NCBI GenBank assembly: GCA_037447605.1
Contig: CM074808.1
Coordinates: 127,955 to 173,132, forward strand
Origin: Zygnema circumcarinatum
Lineage: Eukaryota; Streptophyta; Zygnematophyceae; Zygnematales; Zygnemataceae
Length of the DNA: 45,178 nt
Direction of reading: 5' to 3'
The notes below the pieces were generated by a model that was not told the origin of the DNA, ran no database searches, and saw nothing but the letters and a program-made list of their open reading frames with translations. Made by a program: the position numbers and the translations under genes. The number at the start of each line of letters is the position of its first letter. Position 1 is the first letter of the stretch. Of the stretch, positions 37,239 to 45,178 are shown piece after piece.

Positions 37239-39797
37239 GCAGGAGAGATGGAACACAAGGAGGAGAGGTCTCAGCTCTCACTAGAGCAGGCAATGAAGGC
37301 TTTGGCAGCGATGCAGAAGATTACTCGCAATGCGGAAATAAAAAAGCTGCAAACGGAAGAGAATGCGAGGTCTCTAACGACGGATTTGGACATTCAGTTA
37401 AAGTCTGCGAACGTGGAAACTCTTAAATTGCAGAAAAAGTCGGAATGTGCAGAACTTCGACTTAGTGAGCTGGAAGAAGAGTACAAGAAAAAGTGCAGGG
37501 AGTGTTCGGAAGTGGAAGCGGAGTTGACTTTAGTGAGAGAAGAGGCAGCTACGAGCTCTGTGACCAAGGATAAGCTGAATAGGTGGCTGAGGAAGAGAGA
37601 TAAAGAGCACTGCGACGAGGAGGTAAGAGTGGTGAAAATTGACTTAGAAAAAACCCAGTTTTTGAATGAGGGTTTAAGGAGAGAAGTGGAGGACTTGAAC
37701 GCGAGTTTAGGGGACGAGAAGCAGAGACGGCAAATGGCGGAAGAAGAGACCGCCAAACTGCAGAAAGGGGCGGAAGAGAGGGAGGTAGCGGTCGAGAGAG
37801 AGGTCGCGGAAAGGGAAAAGGAGAGAGAGCGGGAGAGTGAGAGGGAGAGGGAGAGGGAGAGGGAAAGGTGGGAGGAGACAGATAGAGAAAGGGAGACGGA
37901 GCACACAGGCAAACTTGCAAGACTTGCGGCCGAGGTTGAAGGTTTAAAGAGCGGAAACGCTCGTCTTGAGAGCGAGATTGCTTCTCTTCAAGAGCGCTTA
38001 GAGAGGGAGATGGAAAAGGGGAAAGAGCGGGAAAGGAGGGAGAGGGAGAGGGAGAGAGAGAGGGAGAAAGAGAGGGAGATCGAGAAAGGGAGAGAGAGGG
38101 AGAGGGGGAGGGAGAGGGAGGAGGCAGCAAAGGTGCTCACAGATGATAAACGGTATTGGTGGCTAGAAGCGAATGAGAGAAGCAGGAAAATTGGAGAACT
38201 TGAAGTTGAGTTGGAGAAGGCCAATGGGGTTGAAGCCGCGCTTTTGGCGAAACTGCACAAAGAGACGCGAGCCTCATTGTAAGTAGGGAACGTGACGTGA
38301 CGTGACATGACGTGACGTGACATTTGATGGGTTTGCTATGGGATGCATTGTAATGTGGGTGATGGGGGACGGATGTGAGGGGATGGGATCCATGGATGGT
38401 GGAGAGTCGGGCATCATGCATGCATGGCATTGTGACATGGCAGAACATGGTGTTACATGTCATGTAGTGGTGCAGTACGGGGGAGTGGGGTTTACATGGG
38501 ACTGCAGCATAGCATCCGTGACGTGACACGATGTGGCAGGATGTAGTGTGACGTGATTTGTGATGTGTTTGGAATGACTTATGTGATGTGGCTCCGCACA
38601 TACTGTTGGTAAGCTCGTGCATGCATAGGAATCTTGCATCTTGTTATGATGTCTGACAACCCGAAAACACGGAAGATTGCGATGTAGACAAGAGGGGGTT
38701 TGAATTCACAATTGCTGAAATTGATCACTCAAATGCTTCAGAGGAGAAGTCCATACATTATCGAAGTAACCCCCATTCACATCCTTGTCAAGAAGTCGAT
38801 CGTCACCTTTTTGATCAATCTTGTCCATTAGTCTGTTTATTGACTGATCAATTGATCATGAATTGGATGACTATTGCATGCAGTGCAAAAGCCGCCGGTC
38901 GGGACGAAGCGAAGCTGAAGAGGTTGCAGGAGCAGGTGGAGGAGCTGCAGGGTGACGTCACGCTTTGGCAGAGACGAGCCACAGAGGCGGAGGTCGAGAG
39001 GGACAGCTATCGCAGCTTTACGGAAGACAGTGCAGAGCAGCTCAAAAGCTTAAGGTGAGAATGCACAACAATAAAGAGGGACGCTGAATGAAGCTAAGTT
39101 TCTTGGAAACTTGGAAGATGAGCTGTCTGGAAATTCCCAAGATTCTGATAAAGGCTGAACCTTTTTTTGTTTCCTTACCTCTGATTTATTGGGTATGTTC
39201 TTGAGACTTTTCCTTTCGAGTGGCGGGTTGAGGGAGGGCAGGCAAGAGCTGTTTGCAGCAAAGTCTCAATTGGCGGTCATGCAGGAACAGGTGAGAGAGG
39301 ACCACTGCCTCTGAAACTGTAACTGTGAATGTGACCGTGACTGTAACTTCAGCTGTTACTAAAACTGTAATTGTGACTGTTTAGCTTAAACTGTAACTGT
39401 ATGGATAACCGAACCTTTACGGCCTTTCTTAGATATGTGCCTTCAAGACATGAGTGTAGCCGAATGATGAGAATGCCATGAACTGTGGTGTAACTGTGAT
39501 TGTGACCGCCACTTGATGTGTAACAAGACTTAGGGTTTGCCCGGGTTTCCAACACTTCTAGTGGGATGCTGTGTGTGTTCCATATTAGCAGCCATGGATC
39601 TGCTCGGCCAGGACGCTGACCTCCCGCTCTCTCTCTCTTTTTCACTCTCCTCTCACCCCCCCCACTGCCCCACTCTCTCTCCCTTTGTCTGTGTACAGCT
39701 GCGCTTCCAAGCCCGGTCGATCCCGCCCCCTAAGGCAGATTCAGACATGGATGACGAGCGTGCATATCGCGAGCAGGTCACCCTTCGCATGTTTTAG
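34716..39797 (+). CDS. Large Glu/Arg-rich coiled-coil protein, about 932 aa, unknown function
   Basis: Exons are 34716-35126, 35532-36147, 36434-36850, 37243-38278, 38884-39054, 39242-39290 and 39699-39797. All phases close and the donors include GTAAGT, GTAC and GTGAG. Residues 1 to about 480 are hydrophilic and disordered-looking (Ser/Thr/Glu/Lys rich, with TGTETE-type repeats). From about residue 482 (exon 4) a long coiled coil begins with heptad-like LEQAMKALAAMQKI, LRLSELEEEYKKKC and LNRWLRKRDKEH. It runs through an almost pure ERERERE/EKER charged segment (about 37770-38120) into LARLAAEVEGLKS and LQEQVEELQGDVTLW. Such proteins are often cytoskeletal or centrosomal, but no family is recognised. 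The last exon may instead splice onward at CAG|GTCACC (39779). The start ATG is in a CGGCAATGG context and may have an upstream UTR exon. Confidence 0.7.
37164..37240. repeat. (TGA)n trinucleotide microsatellite next to a splice acceptor
   Basis: About 25 units of ATG/TGA with one GGTGATG interruption end immediately before the GCAG acceptor of coiled-coil exon 4 (exon start 37243). The tract replaces the usual pyrimidine tract. Confidence 0.92.
38279..38883 (+). other. Coiled-coil gene intron 4 with TGACG/ACATG short repeats
   Basis: The donor is GTAAGT and the acceptor GCATGCAG. The first 250 bases hold repeated GTGACGTGACATGACG-type words, with GCATGCATGG and ACATGTCATG palindromic words further on. 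No gene is present. Confidence 0.6.
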
Positions 39798-40913
39798 TAC
39801 CGTTTGGTTCCGTTCCGTTCTGTTCTGATGTATGCCTTCAACACGGTGTTATGGAGATGTTCAAACAGCTCAAATAGACGCAGTTTCAAGGCAAACCTAC
39901 AGGGTTGTAGAGTGGGAAGGGAGAGCTAGTGGGAGGGGAGGGACAGGTGGCAAGGATCGGGAGGGGAGGAGAGGAAGGCCTTTAGCAGATAAGAGAGGGA
40001 GAATTTAAGGACTGAGAGAGTAGGCTCAAGGGACTGCTGGAACAGTGTTAGCGTAGTTTTTACGAGCTTGAGGGCCTTTAAGAAGGAGAATGGGTCTGTA
40101 TAGCGGCGTTCCCCGAGGCGCGAGTGCGACCATGTATAGAAGGACTACTATGAATATAGCTTTTCATGTGGACATTTGAAAGGCTTTTTGGTTGTGCACC
40201 ATCCGCTTGCCAAAAATGGCTGACTGAACTTACGAAGTGACCGACTGACCATCAAATGACCGTTCTTGGAGGTAATGCCACTGCGTGCACCACGTCGTAC
40301 ATAGCTTGGCATGGTGCCACGAGGGATGACTAGTATAATTCCCTGAAATTTTACTCCAATGAAGCATTATATTTACCCTAAAAACCAATACCCGGCTGCA
40401 AAGTTGCCATTTGATGTACCGGCACACCCACTGACGTCTCCAGAAAATGGCTATCGGAGCAATGGTGTGGCTAAACTTTATTGATCATTTCGCACTTCAG
40501 TACATGGCCACAAATAGGTTCGCAGTGAAGTCCATATCATTCTTACCTATCCTTGAGTCCAAGTAAAACTAAACCGAACTAAACCCGCATAGAAGCGCAC
40601 CCTAATTTGTGGGAGCGCATCCATGTTTACCCCTCAGCCCGAGACCTGCGCTTTTACTCCCCTTTGGATACATCCGTCTATATGTACACAGCTGCCTCCA
40701 GTTCTGTTGAACTAACCCTGTTCTGCATGGAACCTCACCTACCTATTATAATGAAAGACTGTGCTCTCCTTCGGCACACGTGTCCTCCACCTGCGGTCTC
40801 TCCCTTGCAGACAGTCCGTAGGCTTTCCAGGCGGACTAAATACAAATATCTTACAAATTTTGAGTAGAACGAGGAGACATAGAACACGCGGAACATACAT
40901 AAACTCGACTTAA
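39798..40913. other. Intergenic region between convergent genes
   Basis: The region holds unique-looking sequence with a GGGAGGGGAGG tract (39915-39990). Near 40317-40326 a CCACGAGGGA word on the plus strand (TCCCTCGTGG on the minus strand) may be a weak third trace of the dispersed repeat seen at 13965 and 33737. No convincing gene was found. Confidence 0.4.
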
Positions 40914-43900
40914 TTATTCCGACAAATCAGCACGAGTCCAACCGTAGGTGCGCGTCAGCCGGATCTGCAGAAAGGAAATGGGAAAATCATGGGCTCAGAT
41001 TACAAATCCTAAAAACCCTAAAGCCTAAACCCTAAAAATCAAAGTATCCGGTTCCGAATAAAAGCTACAATCCCCAAAAACCCTGAATGTCACCCCAATA
41101 CCCCCACAATGTAAAAAACTCAGAAACCTCCAAAAACTCCGAGCACCCTGAACATTGTAAAGCCTAATGTATTACAACTCTAAAACCCTGAAGCTCTAAA
41201 ACCCTAAAGCCCTAAAACCCTCAAGCCCTAAAGCCCTACACCAGGGGAGCCCAGGAAAAGGTGGTTTCTGTTCAAAACCTGCGCAAATGCGAAGATGGCA
41301 CGAATCACTCGCGCATAGTCGGTGCCCACCGCCCTGATCGCCACGTCAGCAAAGAAGGTGCCCCAAAGTCTGCCATACAGAACAAACGAATAAGGTTTTT
41401 GAGGTTCAGGGTTTTAGGATCAGCAATTTTAATGCTTAGTGTTTTAGAACTATAGGGTTTAGGGTTTAGGGTTTAGGGTTTTGAAGGCTGCGCTCACAGC
41501 GGGCCAAGCAGCATCATAGAGCTCCGCAAGCCGACATAGCGGGTGGCAGCTCCGGTCAGACCCTGGCAGAGAGCCCTCAGAAAAGGAAACTTCGTATCAT
41601 TTTCATAGAAATTCCAATGTGCTACACAAATACGATGAATAGAAACATGAACATATACGATAAAGACGGAGCTACTCGTTTTTAAAACAGCAATACGAAC
41701 CAAATAATGCGAGAGAAAGATGCTGGAGAGAGAGGAAAGGAGGGAGAGAAAGAAAGAGGTGTATGGAGAGCTGGAGGAGAGGGGAGAAAGCAAAAGGAGA
41801 AAGGGAAAGGGGGGGGCGGGGGGGGCGAAAGAGAGAGAGAGAGAGAGAGTGGGAGCGGGAGAGAGATTTAGAGTTTTTCCAAACCTGCCGTGCTGCCAGC
41901 ACTGCCAAGTGAGCTTCCAGCTTGGAGGCCACCATCTGCCCGCCCTGCTCAGAGAGAGGGATGCTGACGTGTTAGGGTTAAGGTTAGGCATAGGGTGAAG
42001 ATTAGATTAAAGTCGAAGATAGGGTTAGGACTTGGGGTTAGGGCTAGAGTTAGGGCTGAGGTTAAGGGTAGGGCCAGGGTTAGGGTTTAAAATAGAATTC
42101 GCGTAGGATTAGGGCTATGGGTAGGAGTACAGGAAGGGTCCGAGTTAGGGTTAAGGTTAAATTTAGGGTTAGGGCTAGGGCCAGGGTTAGGGTTCAAGCT
42201 AGGGTTAGGGTTTAGGCTAGGGCTAGGGCAAGGGCTAGGGCTAGGGCTAGGGCTAGGGCTAGGGCTAGGGCTAGGGCTAGGGCTAGGGCTAGGGCTAGGG
42301 CTAGGGCTAGAGACTGGGAGCTAGGAGCTAGGGCTAGGAGCTAGGAGCTAGGAGCTAGGGCTAGGAGCTAGGAGCTAGGGCTAGGGCTGGGAGCTAGGAG
42401 CTAGGAGCTAGGAGCTAGGAGCTAGGAGCTAGGAGCTAGGAGCTGGGGCTAGGGCTAGGGCTAGGGCTAGGGCTAGGGCTAGGGCTAGGGCTAGGGCTAG
42501 GGCTAGGGCTAGGGCTAGGGCTAGGGCTAGGGCTAGGGCTAGGGCTAGGGCTAGGGCTAGGGCTAGGGCTAGGGCTAGGGCTAGGGCTAGGGCTAGGAGC
42601 TAGGAGCTAGGGCTAGGGCTGGGGCTAGGGCTAGGGCCAGGGCTAGGGCTAGGGCTGGGAGCTAGGGCTAGGGCTAGGAGCTAGGGCTAGGAGCTAGGGC
42701 TAGGGCTAGAGACTGGGAGCTAGGAGCTAGAGGCTAGGGCTAGGAGCTAGGAGCTAGGGCTAGGAGCTAGGGCTAGGGCTAGGGCCAGGGCTAGGGCTAG
42801 GGCCAGGGCTAGGGCTAGGGCTAGGGCTGGGAGCTAGGGCTAGGAGCTAGGAGCTAGGAGCTAGGAGCTAGAGGCTAGGGCTAGGAGCTAGGAGCTAGGA
42901 GCTAGGAGCTAGGGCTAGGGCTAGGGCTAGGGCTGGGGCTAGGGCTAGGGCCAGGGTTAGGGTTCAAGCTAGGGTTAGGGTTTAGGCTAGGGCTAGGGCC
43001 AGGGTTAGGGTTCAAGCTAGGGTTAGGGTTTAGGCTAGGGCTAGGGCCAGGGTTAGGGTTCAAGCTAGGGTTAGGGTTTAGGCTAGGGCTAGGGCCAGGG
43101 TTAGGGTTCAAGCTAGGGTTAGGGTTTAGGCTAGGGCTAGGGCTAGGGCTAGAGACTGGGAGCTAGGAGCTAGGAGCTAGGAGCTAGGGCTAGGGCTAGG
43201 GCCAGGGCTAGGGCTAGGGCCAGGGTTAGGGTTCAAGCTAGGGTTAGGGTTTAGGCTAGGGCTAGGGCCAGGGTTAGGGTTCAAGCTAGGGTTAGGGTTT
43301 AGGCTAGGGCTAGGGCCAGGGTTAGGGTTCAAGCTAGGGTTAGGGTTTAGGCTAGGGCTAGGGCCAGGGCTAGGGCTAGGGCCAGGGCTAGGGCTAGGGC
43401 TGGGGCTAGGGCTAGGGCCAGGGCTAGGGCTAGGGCTAGGGCTAGGGCTAGGGCTGGGGCTAGGGCTAGGGCCAGGGCTAGGGCTAGGAGCTAGGAGCTA
43501 GAGGCTAGGGCTAGGAGCTAGGGCTAGGGCTAGGGCCAGGGCTAGGGCTAGGGCTGGGGCTAGGGCTAGGGCCAGGCCAGGCCAGGCCAGGCCAGGCCAG
43601 GCCAGGCCAGGCCAGGCCAGGCCAGGCCAGGCCAGGCCAGGCCAGGCCAGGCCAGGGCCAGGCCAGGCCAGGCCAGGCCAGGGCCAGGCCAGGCCAGGCC
43701 AGGCCAGGCCAGGCCAGGCCAGGCCAGGCCAGGCCAGGCCAGGCCAGGCCAGGCCAGGCCAGGCCAGGCCAGGCCAGGCCAGGCCAGGCCAGGCCAGGCC
43801 AGGCCAGGCCAGGCCAGGCCAGGCCAGGCCAGGCCAGGCCAGGCCAGGCCAGGCCAGGCCAGGCCAGGCCAGGCCAGGCCAGGCCAGGCCAGGCCAGGCC

Positions 43901-44916
43901 AGGCCAGGCCAGGCCAGGCCAGGCCAGGCCAGGCCAGGCCAGGCCAGGCCAGGCCAGGCCAGGCCAGGCCAGGCCAGGCCAGGCCAGGCCAGGCCAGGGC
44001 CAGGCCAGGGCCAGGCCAGGCCAGGCCAGGCCAGGCCAGGCCAGGCCAGGCCAGGCCAGGCCAGGCCAGGCCAGGCCAGGCCAGGCCAGGCCAGGCCAGG
44101 GCCAGGCCAGGCCAGGCCAGGCCAGGCCAGGCCAGGCCAGGCCAGGCCAGGGCCAGGGCTAGGGCTAGGAGCTAGGGCTAGGGCTAGGAGCTAGGAGGCT
44201 AGGAGCTAGGAGCTAGGAGCTAGGAGCTAGGAGCTAGGAGCTAGGAGCTAGGAGCTAGGAGGCTAGGAGCTAGGAGCTAGAGGCTAGGGCTAGGAGCTAG
44301 GGCTAGGAGCTAGGGCTAGGGCTAGAGACTGGGAGCTAGGAGCTAGGGCTAGGGCTAGGGCTAGAGACTGGGAGCTAGGAGCTAGGAGCTAGGAGCTAGG
44401 AGCTAGGAGGCTAGGAGCTAGGAGCTAGAGGCTAGGGCTAGGAGCTGGGAGCTAGGGCTAGGAGCTAGGAGCTAGGAGCTAGGAGCTAGGGCTAGGAGCT
44501 AGGGCTAGGAGCTAGGAGCTAGGAGCTAGAGGCTAGGGCTAGGAGCTAGGAGCTAGGAGCTAGAGGCTAGGGCTAGGGCTAGGAGCTAGGAGCTAGAGGT
44601 TCCTCAAGATTTCAAGATTTTAGGGTTCTACGGTTTCAGGGTTATAACTGACCTTCACAATAATCGAAAGAATTTCCTCTCCCCCCAACTTTAGGGCAGC
44701 CAGTAAGTTTCCTTTCAGTTTTCCGTTTCTCACGCTCTCCTGATTGTTAACACTTTGAGAAAACGCCCGCGCTGAATTCGCCGATTCATTTTTGTTTTGA
44801 CTGTCACCGTTGGCCGTTCCAGAAAGGGACACATAGAACATCAGAGGGATGAAGGCATTGGCATCACTCCCTCTCTCTCGCTCTCCTTCTCCACTCCTTT
44901 GAACAGATAAAGACAC
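40914..44916 (-). CDS. Conserved-looking membrane protein, 3' five exons (5' end uncertain)
   Basis: Minus-strand exons are about 44916-44659, 41944-41885, 41562-41498, 41369-41279 and 40964-40914, all joining in phase with a TAA stop. The C-terminal region reads LLAALKLGGEEILSII, GGQMVASKLEAHLAVLAARQ, GLTGAATRYVGLRSSMMLLG, PLLWGTFFADVAIRAVGTDY, ARVIRAIFAFAQ and IRLTRTYGW. The GPxxW...AYR/DYARV..A...AQIR layout recalls the C-terminal segment of bacterial YaaW (UPF0174), but the match is loose and function is unknown. One or two hydrophobic helices are likely. The first listed exon is Ser/Asn-rich and its 5' boundary is unclear, and more exons may lie beyond the window. The intron between 44659 and 41944 contains the minisatellite. 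Confidence 0.65.
40990..41240. repeat. Degenerate AAACCCT (plant-type telomere-like) motifs
   Basis: Many imperfect CCCTAAA/CCCTAAAACCCT words lie in the last intron of the minus-strand membrane gene, and a purer TTTAGGG run (about 3.5 copies) lies at 41458-41481. Similar words occur at 9349-9380, 10208-10230 and 29590-29680. They are interstitial because genes lie on both sides. Confidence 0.75.
41970..44600. repeat. Telomere-like minisatellite mosaic: GGGCTA, GGAGCTA and CCAGG arrays
   Basis: The mosaic starts with degenerate TTAGGGT words (41970-42200), then (GGGCTA)n and (GGAGCTA)n blocks that alternate to 43570. It contains a 48-bp higher-order unit (marked by GGGTTCAAGCTAGGG) repeated in tandem at 42963, 43011, 43059, 43107, 43232, 43280 and 43328. 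A pentamer CCAGG array fills 43571-44157, and GGAGCTA/GGGCTA blocks resume to 44600. It lies inside a predicted intron of the minus-strand membrane gene. Confidence 0.9.
43571..44157. repeat. (CCAGG)n pentanucleotide satellite
   Basis: More than 110 nearly perfect GGCCA units occur here, with occasional extra G (GGGCCA). They give Pro/Gly or Ala/Trp low-complexity frames only. The block is sharply bounded by GGGCTA repeats on both sides. Confidence 0.95.
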
Positions 44917-45178
44917 TCTATCACTATCTCTATCCCTATTCCCGTCTCTGTGCCTCTCCCGCTCCCCCTCTCTCTGCCCCTCTTGTTCCCACTTCCTCCA
45001 CTTCCGCTCCCCCTCTCACCTTCCCCCTCCCTCTTTCCCCCCCCATTACCCCCACTCTCTCTCTCTCGCGCACCCTATCTCCCCTCCCCCTCCCTCCCTC
45101 CACCCATGACCCTTTCTCTCCTCTCTCCCCTCCCTCCCCTCCTTCCCCTCCCTCCCCTCCCTCCCCTCCCTCCCCTCC
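44917..45178. other. CT-rich low-complexity end of the window
   Basis: The sequence is almost pure pyrimidine: CTCTCCC, then a CCCTCCCCTCC tandem in the last 60 bases. On the minus strand it is GA-rich and precedes the membrane-protein exon. It may be intron or 5' flank. Confidence 0.6.

Noticed and set aside
42902-43111. Minus-strand NPNPGPSPSL repeat protein
   Set aside because: It is a translation of the telomere-like minisatellite. The frame is short and bounded by repeat changes.
41970-44600. Chromosome end (telomere)
   Set aside because: Repeats are heterogeneous and flanked on both sides by predicted exons of the same gene, so the array is interstitial.

Overview
The window is nuclear DNA from a eukaryote. 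Its genes are dense in GT-AG introns, one of which appears to be GC-AG. Introns are loaded with CT or GA microsatellites, and TTTAGGG/AAACCCT-type motifs are scattered between and inside genes. No bacterial operon structure, rRNA, tRNA or CRISPR array was seen. The gene content, the intron density and the plant-type telomere motif fit a large-genome protist alga, such as a chromerid alveolate, but that placement is a guess. Ten Ns at 34427-34436 show that this is a scaffold with a sized or unsized gap.

Gene models were built by hand from splice phase and protein similarity. In order they are: the 3' end of an unknown plus-strand gene (1-75); a mariner-like MITE (1628-1818); an intronless CHCHD5-like twin-CX9C mitochondrial protein (2070-2315, +); a seven-exon tRNA 2'-phosphotransferase TPT1/KptA carrying a Gly/RGG-rich N-terminal extension of up to about 650 residues (3319-7735, -); a hairpin repeat (7960-8120); a small three-exon coiled-coil protein resembling SNAPC5 (9094-10155, +); a five-exon AAAP-family amino acid transporter (11407-13712, -); a palindrome-rich repeat array (13965-14790); a 39-42 exon Niemann-Pick C1 sterol transporter (15395-31945, +); a degraded repeat and retroelement zone (32700-33950); a seven-exon, roughly 930-residue Glu/Arg-rich coiled-coil protein (34716-39797, +); and the 3' five exons of an unrecognised, conserved-looking membrane protein (40914-44916, -). 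The last gene holds a 2.6 kb telomere-like minisatellite inside one intron.

The genes look like an ordinary neighbourhood of unrelated housekeeping functions: tRNA splicing, snRNA transcription, amino acid and sterol transport, and mitochondrial import and assembly. The most unusual points are a nearly identical 1 kb tandem duplication of three consecutive NPC1 exons that keeps the reading frame, the fusion of an RGG-rich low-complexity region to TPT1, the palindromic repeat family present at two loci, and the intronic mosaic of GGGCTA, GGAGCTA and CCAGG repeats.

All exon borders are predictions without transcript support. NPC1, TPT1 and AAAP are assigned with high confidence. The SNAPC5 and YaaW-like labels are tentative.
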